64,000 nucleotides of DNA from Streptomyces sp. NBC_01283. Its GTDB lineage: Bacteria; Actinomycetota; Actinomycetes; Streptomycetales; Streptomycetaceae. The notes below the pieces were generated by a model, which saw only the letters and a program-made list of their open reading frames with translations, was not told the DNA's origin and made no database searches. This document shows, piece after piece, positions 34,594-43,741 of this stretch. Within the stretch, counting starts at the first letter, position 1. Each line of letters begins with the position of its first letter. The stretch lies in assembly GCF_041435335.1 (NCBI RefSeq), contig NZ_CP108430.1, positions 5,431,001-5,495,000 on the forward strand, given 5' to 3'. The translations under genes and the position numbers were made by a program.

Positions 34594-35613
34594 TCACTGC
34601 GGCAAGGGCGACGCGTCCGGGGCGTGGATGCGGCGGCGTCGGCGTCGTTTGATGAGGGCCCAGGGGCCCCGGGGCCCGGTGGGCATCGCGGCTGCCACCT
34701 CCGTGCCACCCTCCGAGGCGGCCTGCGCGGCCGCCCGTGCCACCGGCAGGAAGCCCTCCCGGCGGGACACATCGGGGCGCTCCTCCTCCGGCCACAGGCC
34801 CAGCGCGGCGCACAGCGTCGGCAGCACCGCCATCGCCGCGGTCGCGTACCCCTCCGCGGAGGGGTGGTAGTTGTCGGGACCGAACAGCTCCCGGGGGTTC
34901 GCCAGGAACTCGGGGCCCAGCAGGTCCCCGAGCGACACCGTCCGCCCGCCCTGCTCGACCACCCCGATCGTCTGCGCGGCAGCCAGCTGGCGTGACACCC
35001 TTCGGGCCATCCAGCGCAGGGGCTGGTAGACGTTCTCGACCGTTCCCAGGTCGGGGCACGTACCGACCACCACCTCCGCCCCGGCCGTCCGCAGCCGCCG
35101 CACCGCCGACGCGAGCAGCCGCACGGACCGCGTCGCCGGCATCCGGTGCGTCACGTCGTTCGCACCGATCATCACCACGCAGACGTCCGGCACCCAGGAC
35201 GAGGCATCGGACAGGAGCAGCGTCACCTGGCGGTCCAGGTCGTCCGACTGGGCGCCCGGCAGCGCCACGTTCCGCAGCTCCACCGGCCGCTCGGCCACCG
35301 CGGAGAGCCCCGCGGCGAGCAACGCGGCGGGGGTCTGCCTGGCCCGGTAGACCCCCTGGCCCGCGGCGGTCGAATCGCCGAGCATCGCGAACCGCAGCGG
35401 CTCCGCGCCGTCCGGCCGGTCCGCGAACCCCCATCCGTAGCGTCCGTCCGCCCGCGGTGGAGCCGGATGCTCCCCGCTGTTCCCGACGGACCGCTTCGCC
35501 AGCTGTACCTCGGCGAGCACCACGCCCACGGTCGCCGCCCCGAGCAGCCCGATACCTCCGCCGCCGTAAGCCGCGCCCGCGGCGATCCGCCGCGCCACCC
35601 TCGCCCTCGACAT
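34594..35613 (-). CDS. SGNH/GDSL-family hydrolase, membrane-anchored
   Basis: 339 residues with an N-terminal membrane helix (GGGGIGLLGAATVGVVLAEV). SGNH blocks: catalytic Ser in RFAMLGDSTAAGQG (block I), Gly in NVALPGAQSDDLDRQ (block II), Asn in VMIGANDVTH (block III), and Asp/His in FGPDNYHPSAEGYA (block V). Esterase or lipase acting outside the membrane; substrate unknown. The C-terminus is basic (KRRRRRRIH). Divergent from the cystathionine beta-synthase gene. Confidence 0.9.
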   Translation of the reverse strand: MSRARVARRIAAGAAYGGGGIGLLGAATVGVVLAEVQLAKRSVGNSGEHPAPPRADGRYGWGFADRPDGAEPLRFAMLGDSTAAGQGVYRARQTPAALLAAGLSAVAERPVELRNVALPGAQSDDLDRQVTLLLSDASSWVPDVCVVMIGANDVTHRMPATRSVRLLASAVRRLRTAGAEVVVGTCPDLGTVENVYQPLRWMARRVSRQLAAAQTIGVVEQGGRTVSLGDLLGPEFLANPRELFGPDNYHPSAEGYATAAMAVLPTLCAALGLWPEEERPDVSRREGFLPVARAAAQAASEGGTEVAAAMPTGPRGPWALIKRRRRRRIHAPDASPLPQ

Positions 35614-35762
35614 GCCCTGCAGCCACCTCCTCGTACCGCCCTACATCAACTCATTGCCCCGTAAGGACGGTCGGCCAATCGCAAGCGGAGGTGAACGACC
35701 GAACGGGAGCCTTACGCTGACGACACCCATTCGTCGCACTACATCGCAGCCCGGAGACAACG

Positions 35763-37154
35763 GTGCAATTCCACGACTCGATGATCAGCCTCGTCGGCAA
35801 CACCCCGCTGGTGAAGCTCAACAACGTGACCACGGGCATTCAGGCGACCGTCCTGGCCAAGGTCGAGTACTTCAACCCCGGCGGATCCGTGAAGGACCGC
35901 ATCGCGCTGCGCATGATCGAGGCGGCCGAGCAGAGCGGGGAGCTCAAGCCCGGCGGCACCATCGTCGAGCCCACCTCCGGCAACACCGGGGTCGGCCTCG
36001 CCATCGTGGCCCAGCAGAAGGGCTACAAGTGCATCTTCGTCTGCCCCGACAAGGTGTCCCTTGACAAGATCAATGTGCTGCGGGCGTACGGCGCCGACGT
36101 GGTCGTCTGCCCCACGGCCGTCGACCCCGAGCACCCGGACTCGTACTACAACGTCTCGGACCGCCTGGTGCGCGAGACGCCCGGTGCCTGGAAGCCCGAC
36201 CAGTACAGCAACCCGAACAATCCCCTTTCCCACTACCACTCCACCGGCCCCGAGCTGTGGGAGCAGACGGAAGGGAAGATCACCCATTTCGTCGCGGGCA
36301 TCGGGACCGGCGGCACCATTTCCGGGACGGGCGGGTACCTGAAGGAGATCTCCGAGGGCAAGGTCACCGTCGTCGGTGCCGACCCCGAGGGCTCCGTGTA
36401 CTCCGGCGGCTCCGGGCGGCCCTACCTCGTCGAGGGCGTCGGTGAGGACTTCTGGCCGACCGCGTACGACAGGAACGTGACCGACGAGATCATCGCGGTG
36501 TCCGACAAGGACTCCTTCCAGATGACCCGGCGCCTGGCCAAGGAGGAGGGGCTCCTCGTCGGCGGCTCCTGCGGGATGGCCGTCGTGGCCGCGCTGCGCG
36601 TCGCCGAGCGGCTCGGCCCGGACGACGTCGTGGTCGTGCTCCTGCCCGACTCCGGGCGCGGCTACATGAGCAAGATCTTCAGCGACGAGTGGATGAACGA
36701 CTACGGATTCCTGGAGCAGGCCGGTGACCAGCCTCGCGTCGGCGACGTACTGAGCCGCAAGGTGGGCGGCCGACTGCCCTCGCTCGTTCACATGCACCCC
36801 GAGGAGACGGTCGGCGAGGCCATCGACGTACTGCGTGAGTACGGCGTCTCGCAGATGCCCATCGTCAAGCCGGGCGCGGGCCACCCGGACGTGATGGCCG
36901 CCGAGGTCATCGGCTCCGTCGTCGAACGCGAGCTCCTGGACGCCCTGTTCGCCCAGCGTGCCTCGCTCGGCGACCCGCTGGAGAAGCACATGTCGGACCC
37001 GCTGCCGCAGGTCGGCTCCGGCGAGCCCGTCGCCGACCTGATGGCCGTGCTCGGCCGCGCCGACGCGGCGATCGTCCTGGTCGAGGGCAAGCCGACCGGT
37101 GTGGTGAGCCGTCAGGACCTGCTGGCCTTCCTGGCGGAGCAGCAGGGGCAGTAG
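35763..37154 (+). CDS. cystathionine beta-synthase
   Basis: 463 residues from GTG 35763. Fold-type II PLP enzyme: Lys in NPGGSVKDRIALRMIEAAE, substrate loop TSGNTGVGLA, phosphate loop GTGGTISGTGGYLKE. Two C-terminal CBS domains (~340-460: VGDVLSRKVGG..VHMHPEETVGEAIDVLREYGVSQMPIV.., MSDPLPQVGSGEPVADLMAVLG) support CBS rather than O-acetylserine sulfhydrylase. Makes cystathionine from homocysteine and serine in transsulfuration. No heme domain is present, as in other bacterial forms. Gene stands alone. Confidence 0.92.
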   Translation: MQFHDSMISLVGNTPLVKLNNVTTGIQATVLAKVEYFNPGGSVKDRIALRMIEAAEQSGELKPGGTIVEPTSGNTGVGLAIVAQQKGYKCIFVCPDKVSLDKINVLRAYGADVVVCPTAVDPEHPDSYYNVSDRLVRETPGAWKPDQYSNPNNPLSHYHSTGPELWEQTEGKITHFVAGIGTGGTISGTGGYLKEISEGKVTVVGADPEGSVYSGGSGRPYLVEGVGEDFWPTAYDRNVTDEIIAVSDKDSFQMTRRLAKEEGLLVGGSCGMAVVAALRVAERLGPDDVVVVLLPDSGRGYMSKIFSDEWMNDYGFLEQAGDQPRVGDVLSRKVGGRLPSLVHMHPEETVGEAIDVLREYGVSQMPIVKPGAGHPDVMAAEVIGSVVERELLDALFAQRASLGDPLEKHMSDPLPQVGSGEPVADLMAVLGRADAAIVLVEGKPTGVVSRQDLLAFLAEQQGQ

Positions 37155-37347
37155 TCCCGGATGTGCCGGATCCGTGGTCCGTGGGGCGAACTTCGCGGAA
37201 GTGGTACGAGCGCGACACGTCCGCGCAGCACCCGCTTAACACGGCTCCGGCACATTGGTGGTTGTCGGCGTACAGGAATTCCGGAGCGGCTCCCGGACCA
37301 CTGAACGCCCGGACTGCGGCCCGGTCCTGACCCGGCCACAGTCCCTC

Positions 37348-37402
37348 GCGGGGACCGCCGTCGTCCCGCCCCCTGGTGAACCGGGGGTGCGGCGGTCCCC
37401 GC
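37348..37402. terminator. large inverted repeat between convergent genes
   Basis: GCGGGGACCGCCG (37348-37360) and CGGCGGTCCCCGC (37390-37402) are perfect 13-bp arms; an inner CCCCC/GGGGG pair can extend the fold. It lies between the convergent CBS and metallophosphoesterase genes and probably ends transcription from both sides. There is no T-run. The rest of the 37155-37460 gap has no recognised feature. Confidence 0.55.
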
Positions 37403-37460
37403 GCACGGACTTCGTGGCTCCGTCTCCGGCCGCAGCGCGTGACGCCCCCTCACCCCCCGC

Positions 37461-38246
37461 TCAGTACCCCTGGATCTGTGCCGCCGCATGGCTCACCTGG
37501 GCCGTGTGCGTGACCCAGCCCGTGGCCGTGCGCAGGTGGAGCTGGAAGGCCGTCGGCTCGGGGCTGTAGCCCATGGGCCGGTCCGGGCTCAGGGCCAGGG
37601 AGCTCTGGAGGTACGTCGACGGGGCGGTCGACAGGGTCGTGTTCGCGTACGCGCCGGTGATCGGGCGGTGCACGTGGCCCGCGAGGACCCGCGCCACGTG
37701 CGGGTGGCGGGCGATGACCCGGGCCAGGGCGCCGCCGTCAGTGAGGCGCATGCCGTCCAGGTACGGGATGCCGATGTCCGTCGGCGGGTGGTGCAGGCAG
37801 ACCAGGGCGGGGATCTCCGGGCGGCCCGCCAGCGTCTCGTCGAGCCAGGCGAGTTGGGCCTCGCCCAGGTGGCCGTGCGGGGCGCCGGGCACGTTCGTGT
37901 CCAGGGCGATCAGCGTCAGGTCGGCGTACTCGACGGCGTAGTGCGTGGTGTGTCCGCCGCCGAGCTGCGGCTCGCCGCCGAACGCCTTGACCAGCGCCGC
38001 CGGGTCGTCGTGGTTGCCGGTCGTCACGTGCAGGGGCAGCGGGAAGCCCGCGACGAGCTCGCGCAGCTGCTCGTACTCGGCGGGGCGGCCGTGTTCCGTC
38101 AGGTCGCCGGTGATCACGACGCAGGTGGGCCGGGGCTCCAGGGCCAGGACGCGGGCGAGCGCGCGGCGCAGACCCGCCGCGGGCTCGGCGGCCAGGGCGC
38201 CGGTGGTGAGGTGCGGGTCACTGAGGTGCGCGACAGAGGTGGTCAT
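37461..38246 (-). CDS. metallophosphoesterase (CpdA-like)
   Basis: 261 residues. Calcineurin-type motifs in order: SDPHLT (D-x-H), GDLTEHG (G-D-x-x-E), TGNHDDP (G-N-H-D), LVCLHHPP and AGHVHRPI (G-H-x-H). The arrangement resembles the CpdA/cyclic-nucleotide phosphodiesterase class III group; cAMP or another phosphodiester may be the substrate. ATG 38246. The gene lies 85 nt after the small membrane-protein gene in the same direction. Confidence 0.88.
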   Translation of the reverse strand: MTTSVAHLSDPHLTTGALAAEPAAGLRRALARVLALEPRPTCVVITGDLTEHGRPAEYEQLRELVAGFPLPLHVTTGNHDDPAALVKAFGGEPQLGGGHTTHYAVEYADLTLIALDTNVPGAPHGHLGEAQLAWLDETLAGRPEIPALVCLHHPPTDIGIPYLDGMRLTDGGALARVIARHPHVARVLAGHVHRPITGAYANTTLSTAPSTYLQSSLALSPDRPMGYSPEPTAFQLHLRTATGWVTHTAQVSHAAAQIQGY

Positions 38247-38331
38247 GGGGGAACGGTCCGCCGCCGGGCGGGGGCCGCGCCACCGGTCCCGCTCAGAGCG
38301 GAATCCGCTCAGCCGGCCGGGGGCCGGGCCC

Positions 38332-38754
38332 TCAGTCGTCCCACTCCGCCTTGCGCCCGCGGTCCTTGCCGCGCCCGAAGCTCAGGCCCCGCATGGAGTG
38401 CACCGCGTTCACGCCCACGATGCCGCCCCAGGTGACGAACAGGCCGGGCAGGTCCGCGTTGACCACACCGATCGCCGAGAGCGGGATCGCCAGGATCAGC
38501 GAGACGATGCCGAACCCGAACCGCTCGCCCCAGGAATCCACGGGGTTGTTCGGCGCGCGGGACCCGCGGGCGACGACCATCTGCTGCTCGGCCATGTGCC
38601 GGCGCAGCCGCCGGTCGATGGTGCCGTCCAGGCGCTGCTCGACCTTCCCGAGGAACGAGTCGACCAGCGCGGACTCATACTCTTCGCCTAGCTCTCTGCG
38701 GGCGTGCAGAGTGGCGTCGAGTTCCTTCTTGAGTTCGGCGTCACGGGCTTCCAT
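38332..38754 (-). CDS. small membrane protein with N-terminal coiled coil
   Basis: 140 residues. Charged helical start ([27 protein letters not shown]), then two hydrophobic segments ([20 protein letters not shown] and [16 protein letters not shown]) and a basic end. Widespread in Streptomyces as a hypothetical; topology suggests both ends cytosolic. Function not recognisable. Confidence 0.7.
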   Translation of the reverse strand: MEARDAELKKELDATLHARRELGEEYESALVDSFLGKVEQRLDGTIDRRLRRHMAEQQMVVARGSRAPNNPVDSWGERFGFGIVSLILAIPLSAIGVVNADLPGLFVTWGGIVGVNAVHSMRGLSFGRGKDRGRKAEWDD

Positions 38755-38810
38755 AAGCTTGTACGGTACGCAGCGGCCGGGGGCCTGACAGTGGGGCTAA
38801 CCCCCCTTTC

Positions 38811-40229
38811 TCAGCGGGCGCCGGCCCCAGTCCCGGCCCCGGCGTGCTCGGGCTCCGCCGCCGGGATGTGCGACGTGTCGCGGCGGGCCAGCAGCCAGTA
38901 CAGGACCGCCGGGACGACCAGGCCCACGATCCACGAGATGTCCGCGCCGCCGAGCGGCTCCACCAGCGGGCCGGTGTAGAAGTGCGTGGCGAGGAAGGGG
39001 AGCTGGGCCAGGATGCCCACTCCGTAGACCGTCAGCGCGTCCCAGCGCCAGGCTCCGTACCGGCCGTCGGGATCCGAGAGCGCCGGGATGTCGTAGCGCT
39101 CCTTGGAGATCAGGTAGTAGTCGACGAGGTTGATCGCCGACCACGGCGTGAAGAACGTCAGCAGGAACAGCAGGAAGTCCTTGAAGGACGTCAGGAAGCT
39201 GTCCTTGCCGAGCAGCGCCACCACCGTGCCCGCGACCATGATCAGGGCGATGTACGCCGTCCTGCCGCGCGGCGAGAGCGTCTTCTGGCCGCGGAAACCG
39301 CTGATGCTGGTCACCATCGACATGAAGCCGCCGTAGGTGTTGAGCACGTTGATGGTGAGCTTGCCGAGCGCGATCACGAAGTACAGGACCGACGCGATCA
39401 GGCCCGTGCCGCCCAGGCCCACCACGTATCCGACCTGGTTGGCGAGGAACGCGTCCCCCGCGCTCGCCGCCACGAGCACGCCGAACGTCATCGACCACTG
39501 CGAGCCGAGCGCCGACCCCGACAGGGTCCACCAGAAGGTGGCCCGCCCCGACGTCGTACGTGGCAGATAGCGCGAGTAGTCCGCGACGTAAGGACCGAAG
39601 GCGAGCTGCCAGGACGCCGAGAGCGACACCGCGAGCAGGAACATCGGCAGGTCGAAGTGCGCGTCGTTCAGGAGCGCCGAGAGGTCCACGCGGTCCAGGA
39701 GACGGATGCCCAGGTAGATGAAGGCCAGCGCGCAGATCACGCTCGCCACCCGGCCAAGGGCGTGGATCACGCGGTAGCCGATCGCGGCCATCACCGCGGT
39801 GACCACAGCGAAGACGATGATGCCGGTGGTGTCGTTCGTGTGCGTGAGCTCGGCCGTGGCCTGTCCGGCGAGGACGCTGCCGCTCGCGAAGAAGCCGACG
39901 TACATGAGGATGACGAGCAGGAGCGGCACGACCGCGCCGCGCACCCCGAACTGGGCGCGCGACTGGATCATCTGGGGCAGCCCCAGCTTCGGTCCCTGCG
40001 CGGAGTGCAGGGCCATCACGGCGCCGCCGAGCAGATTGCCGAGCAGCAGGCCGATCACCGACCACACCACGTCGCCGCCGAAGACGACGGCGAGTGCGCC
40101 GGTGACGACCGCGGTGATCTGGAGGTTGGCGCCGAGCCAGAGGGTGAACTGGCTGAACGCCGTGCCGTGCCGTTCGTCGTCGGGGACGACGTCGATGGAG
40201 CGCCGCTCCACGAGGTCTTCAGCTGCCAT
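38811..40229 (-). CDS. NCS1-family nucleobase:cation symporter
   Basis: 472 residues, 12 transmembrane helices. Starts with an acidic cytosolic segment, then FTLWLGANLQITAVVTGALAVVFG, typical of cytosine permease/CodB-like NCS1 proteins; PKLGLPQMIQSRAQFGVRG and ADYSRYLPRTTS are conserved family motifs. Imports a nucleobase, hydantoin or similar ring compound with H+ or Na+. It begins 45 nt after the ABC binding-protein gene in the same direction and may be read in one message with it, which raises the possibility of a related substrate. Confidence 0.88.
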   Translation of the reverse strand: MAAEDLVERRSIDVVPDDERHGTAFSQFTLWLGANLQITAVVTGALAVVFGGDVVWSVIGLLLGNLLGGAVMALHSAQGPKLGLPQMIQSRAQFGVRGAVVPLLLVILMYVGFFASGSVLAGQATAELTHTNDTTGIIVFAVVTAVMAAIGYRVIHALGRVASVICALAFIYLGIRLLDRVDLSALLNDAHFDLPMFLLAVSLSASWQLAFGPYVADYSRYLPRTTSGRATFWWTLSGSALGSQWSMTFGVLVAASAGDAFLANQVGYVVGLGGTGLIASVLYFVIALGKLTINVLNTYGGFMSMVTSISGFRGQKTLSPRGRTAYIALIMVAGTVVALLGKDSFLTSFKDFLLFLLTFFTPWSAINLVDYYLISKERYDIPALSDPDGRYGAWRWDALTVYGVGILAQLPFLATHFYTGPLVEPLGGADISWIVGLVVPAVLYWLLARRDTSHIPAAEPEHAGAGTGAGAR

Positions 40230-40273
40230 GATCCGGTGAACTCCCTGCTGCCTGCCGGCTTCTTGCGGATGAG

Positions 40274-41218
40274 CTACTTCTTGCTGATCCCGTGCTTCGC
40301 CGCCCAGTCGTTCGCGACGTCCTCGGGGTCCTTCTTGTCCTTGTCCACCAGGCGGTTGAGCTCGGTGAGGTCCTTGGTGGTCAGCGCGTTGCCGAGGCGG
40401 CCGAGCGCCTTGCGGACCGTCGAGTCGGCCTTGCGGTCGGCGATGAGCGGCACGACGTGCTGGCCGGGGATCAGGTTCTTGGGGTCGGTGAGCACGACCC
40501 ACTTCTCCGCGACGATGTCCGTGTCGGTGGTGAAGAGGTTCGCCACGTCGACGTCGCCCTTCTTCAGGGCGCCCTTCACCAACGGGCCGGAGGAATCAAG
40601 GGACTTGAACTCCTTGAACTCCACGCCGTACACGTCCTTGAGGCCCACCGAGCCCACCGTGCGCTTCTTGACCTCGGGTGCGGCGCCGATGACGAGCTTG
40701 CCGTTGTGCTTGGCGAGGTCCGCGAGGGACTTGAGGCCGTACGTGGCGGCGGTCTCCCGGGTGACGACGAAGGCGTCGGAGTCCTCGGCCCTGCCGTAGG
40801 GGAGGATCTGCAGGCCGCGCGGCAGGACCATGGCGAGGGCGTTCTGCATCTCGCCCTCCTCGGTGGCCTTCGCCTTGGCGTCGAGGTAGTGCAGGAGCGC
40901 GCCCTGGTACTCGGGCAGGAGATCGATGTCGCCGCCCTTGAGCGCGGGGATGAGGATCTCGCGGGTGCCGAGGTTGGGGCGGACGGAGGTCTTGACGCCC
41001 TCCGCTTCGAGCGCGGCTGCGTAGAGGTAGCCGAGCACCTGGTTCTCGGTGAAGTTGGCGGTGCCGATGGTGACGCCGTCCTTGCTGGAGCCACCGCCTC
41101 CGCCGCCGGAGCCTCCCCCGTCGAGGGAGGTGATGCCGCCGCTGCAGGCGGCGAGCGCGGGGACGGACGCGGCGGCGAAGAGTCCGCCGATCAGGGTCCT
41201 GCGGTTCATGGGGGCCAT
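40274..41218 (-). CDS. OpuAC-like substrate-binding lipoprotein (quaternary amine ABC importer)
   Basis: 314 residues. ATG 41218 is chosen since AGGAG lies 8 nt upstream; an internal ATG 41209 is possible. N-terminus MNRRTLIGGLFAAASVPALAAC combines a twin-Arg-like motif and lipobox LAAC. After a Gly/Ser linker the domain starts GVTIGTANFTENQVLGYLYAAALEAEG and continues LPEYQGALLHY and DSDAFVVTRETAATYGL, the layout of glycine betaine/choline/carnitine binding proteins. Ligand could be any trimethylammonium compound. It is last in a four-gene importer operon. Confidence 0.9.
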   Translation of the reverse strand: MAPMNRRTLIGGLFAAASVPALAACSGGITSLDGGGSGGGGGGSSKDGVTIGTANFTENQVLGYLYAAALEAEGVKTSVRPNLGTREILIPALKGGDIDLLPEYQGALLHYLDAKAKATEEGEMQNALAMVLPRGLQILPYGRAEDSDAFVVTRETAATYGLKSLADLAKHNGKLVIGAAPEVKKRTVGSVGLKDVYGVEFKEFKSLDSSGPLVKGALKKGDVDVANLFTTDTDIVAEKWVVLTDPKNLIPGQHVVPLIADRKADSTVRKALGRLGNALTTKDLTELNRLVDKDKKDPEDVANDWAAKHGISKK

Positions 41219-41229
41219 CTGGGTTGCTC

Positions 41230-41901
41230 CTAGGCCGACTTGGCGGGGCGGTGGCGGAAGAGGGCGCGCTGCAGTCCGGAGAGCGCGAGATCGAGGACGA
41301 CGGCGACGACCGCGACGAGCACGGCACCGCCGAGCACCTGCACGAGGTCGCGCTGGGCGAGCCCGTCGAAGACGTACCGGCCGAGCCCGCCGAAGGAGAC
41401 GTACGCGGCGATGGTGGCCGTCGCGACGACCTGGATCAGCGCGAGCCGGAGCCCGGTCATGATCAGCGGCAGCGCGAGGGGCAGTTCGACCTGGAAGAGG
41501 ACCTGGTGCCAGCGCATGCCCTGGCCGCGCGCGGCGTCCCGCACCTCGGGGTCGACGGCGGTCATCCCCGCGTATGTGTTGGTGACGATCGAGGGGACGG
41601 CGAGCGCCACGAGGGCGATGTAGACCGGCCACATGGACAGGCCGCTGGCCAGGAAGACCAGCACGACGAGGCCGACCGTGGGCAGCGCGCGCCCGAAGCT
41701 GGAGAGGTTGATCGCGAGGAAGGCGCCGCGCCCGGTGTGCCCGATGAGCGTACCGACAGGGAGTGCGATCGCGGCGGCGATCAGGGTGGCGAGCAGCGAG
41801 TACTGGAGGTGCTCGGCGAGGCGGTGCCCGATGCCGTCGGACCCGGCCCACTGCTCGCCGCTGACCAGCCAGGCGCCGAGGTCCTTGAAGAGTTCGTACA
41901 T
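41230..41901 (-). CDS. OpuCB/OpuCD-like ABC permease (second)
   Basis: 223 residues, about six transmembrane helices. The EAA-type coupling motif is DPEVRDAARGQGMRWHQVLFQVELPLALPLIMTGLR. It pairs with the permease encoded immediately upstream (1-nt gap) to form the heterodimeric pore, and precedes the binding-protein gene by 11 nt. Confidence 0.92.
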   Translation of the reverse strand: MYELFKDLGAWLVSGEQWAGSDGIGHRLAEHLQYSLLATLIAAAIALPVGTLIGHTGRGAFLAINLSSFGRALPTVGLVVLVFLASGLSMWPVYIALVALAVPSIVTNTYAGMTAVDPEVRDAARGQGMRWHQVLFQVELPLALPLIMTGLRLALIQVVATATIAAYVSFGGLGRYVFDGLAQRDLVQVLGGAVLVAVVAVVLDLALSGLQRALFRHRPAKSA

Positions 41902-41902
41902 G

Positions 41903-42550
41903 TCACGCGCTCCTCTTGCGGCGGGTCCAGGGAGTCAGGACGTACTGGAGGGTGACCAGCAGCGCGTCCGCGACGAGCGCGAGGAGCAGGGTCAGGACGA
42001 CGCCGACGATGACGGGGGTGGGGAAGTTGCGCTGGAAGCCGTCCGTGAACAGCTGTCCCAGACCGCCGTCGCCGATGTAGGTCGCCACGGAGACGAGGGA
42101 GATCGCCATGACCGTCGCGATCCGTACGCCCGCCATGATGACCGGGAGTGCGAGGGGGAGTTCGACGGTGAGGAGGGTGCGCATCGGCCGGGTGCCCATG
42201 GCTTTCGCGGCTTCCTTCGTCTTGGCGGGGACGGAGTCCAGGCCCTCGACGGTGTTCCGCAGGAGCACGACGAGCGTGTAGATCGTCAGGCCGATGACGG
42301 TGGTGGTGCGGGTGAGCCCGCTGACCGGCAGGAGCAGCACGAAGACGGCGATGGAGGGGATGGTGAACAGGACGTTCGACAGGCCCAGGAGCAGTCCGCG
42401 CAGGGCGCGCACGCGGTGGGCGACGACGGCCAGGGGGAGCGAGATGAGCAGGCCCAGGAGTACGGCGGTGAGGGCGGCCTGCAGGTGGGAGAGGGTGAGG
42501 GTGGTGAGATCGTCGGTGTGGTCGGCTATCCACGACCAGTCGACGGTCAT
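41903..42550 (-). CDS. OpuCB/OpuCD-like ABC permease (first)
   Basis: 215 residues. ATG 42550 overlaps the ATPase stop by 4 nt, so translation is coupled. Helices such as LTAVLLGLLISLPLAVVAH and VLFTIPSIAVFVLLLPVSGL, and the coupling loop VPAKTKEAAKAMGTRPMRTLLTVELPLALPVIMAGVR, are typical of the OpuC pore subunits. Confidence 0.92.
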   Translation of the reverse strand: MTVDWSWIADHTDDLTTLTLSHLQAALTAVLLGLLISLPLAVVAHRVRALRGLLLGLSNVLFTIPSIAVFVLLLPVSGLTRTTTVIGLTIYTLVVLLRNTVEGLDSVPAKTKEAAKAMGTRPMRTLLTVELPLALPVIMAGVRIATVMAISLVSVATYIGDGGLGQLFTDGFQRNFPTPVIVGVVLTLLLALVADALLVTLQYVLTPWTRRKRSA

Positions 42551-43593
42551 ACGTCCACCGTGCTTGCCTCGGTGTGGACGTGCCCCGCGTGGTCGTGGAT
42601 GTCGTCGCGGGACGTGACGCCGGTGAGGATGCCCGCAGCGTCGATCCGGGCGACCAGGCCGCTGGGGGCGGCTATCGACTCGTTCAGGGCGGAGAGCAGC
42701 GAGTCCGTGTCGCGCAGGGGGCGTACGGGGACGTCGGCGGCTGTCGCGTCCTTGTGCCGCCAGGCCACCGGGGCGCCGGCCGGGTCGAGGCGCAGCGTCC
42801 AGGCGCCGCCCTCCGGGGCCGGCCCCTGCGGGACCTCGGCGAGCGTCGTCAGGGAGAGCAGCTTCAGGCCGCGCTCCGCGCCCAGGAAGTCCGCGACGAA
42901 GTCGTCCGCCGGGCGGGCCAGGAGCTCGGCGGGGCTCGCGCACTGCACGAGGTGGCCGCCGGTGCGGAAGACGGCTATGCGGTCGCCGAGCCGTACGGCC
43001 TCGTCGATGTCGTGCGTGACGAAGACGATGGTCTTGTTCAACTCCCGCTGGAGGCGCAGGAGTTCGTCCTGGAGCTGGGTGCGCACCACGGGGTCGACCG
43101 CACCGAACGGCTCGTCCATCAGGAGCACCGGCGGGTCGGCGGCCAGCGCGCGGGCCACGCCCACACGCTGCTGCTGGCCGCCCGAGAGCTGGTGCGGGTA
43201 GCGCTTCCCGGCGTCGGCGGCCAGGCCGACCGTCTCCAGGAGCTCCGCCGCCCGTGCCCGCGCCTTCTTGCGGCCCCAGCCGAGCAGCAGCGGCACCGTC
43301 GCGATGTTGTCCAGGACGGTGCGGTGCGGGAAGAGCCCGGACTGCTGGATCACGTAACCGATGGAGCGGCGCAGCTCGGCGGCGTCCTGTTCCAGGACGT
43401 CCTTGCCGCCCACCCTGATCGTCCCGGAGGTCGGGTCGACCATCCGGTTGATCATGCGGAGCGTGGTCGTCTTGCCGCAACCGGAAGATCCGACGAGGAC
43501 GGTCACGCCCCCTTCCGGCATCTCAAGGCTGAGGTCGTGGACCGCGGTTGTGCCGTTCGGGAAGCGCTTGTGGACCGTATCGAATTGGATCAT
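42547..43593 (-). CDS. OpuCA/ProV-like ABC ATPase with C-terminal CBS-type region
   Basis: 348 residues. Walker A GSSGCGKTT, signature LSGGQQQRVGVARAL, Walker B VLLMDEPFGAVD, H-loop VTHDIDEAVRLGD. The extra ~100 residues at the C-terminus (AAGILTGVTSRDDIHDHAG) resemble a degenerate CBS pair that senses ionic strength in OpuA-type importers. First gene of the operon, divergent from the lyase/RpiR genes with a 148-nt shared control region. Confidence 0.95.
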   Translation of the reverse strand: MIQFDTVHKRFPNGTTAVHDLSLEMPEGGVTVLVGSSGCGKTTTLRMINRMVDPTSGTIRVGGKDVLEQDAAELRRSIGYVIQQSGLFPHRTVLDNIATVPLLLGWGRKKARARAAELLETVGLAADAGKRYPHQLSGGQQQRVGVARALAADPPVLLMDEPFGAVDPVVRTQLQDELLRLQRELNKTIVFVTHDIDEAVRLGDRIAVFRTGGHLVQCASPAELLARPADDFVADFLGAERGLKLLSLTTLAEVPQGPAPEGGAWTLRLDPAGAPVAWRHKDATAADVPVRPLRDTDSLLSALNESIAAPSGLVARIDAAGILTGVTSRDDIHDHAGHVHTEASTVDV

Positions 43594-43637
43594 GAGGAGT
43601 CCCTTGCCCGGCTGTATATCGTCATGCAGAGTTCTCG

Positions 43638-43657
43638 TTGACTGAATAGATTGTCAA
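43638..43657. promoter_or_regulatory. TTGAC-N10-GTCAA dyad between importer and lyase operons
   Basis: TTGACTGAATAGATTGTCAA carries 5-bp inverted arms in an AT-richer patch. Read on the minus strand it contains TTGACA, a good -35 for the importer operon. The dyad is a candidate site for the RpiR regulator encoded downstream on the other side. Assignment is inference. Confidence 0.4.
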
Positions 43658-43741
43658 TAGCTTGTCCACGCCCCGGCGTAAATCACTGGTAACGAGTGGT
43701 CGCAGGGCAAGACTGAGCGTCCGGTTGAGGAGGAATTACGA

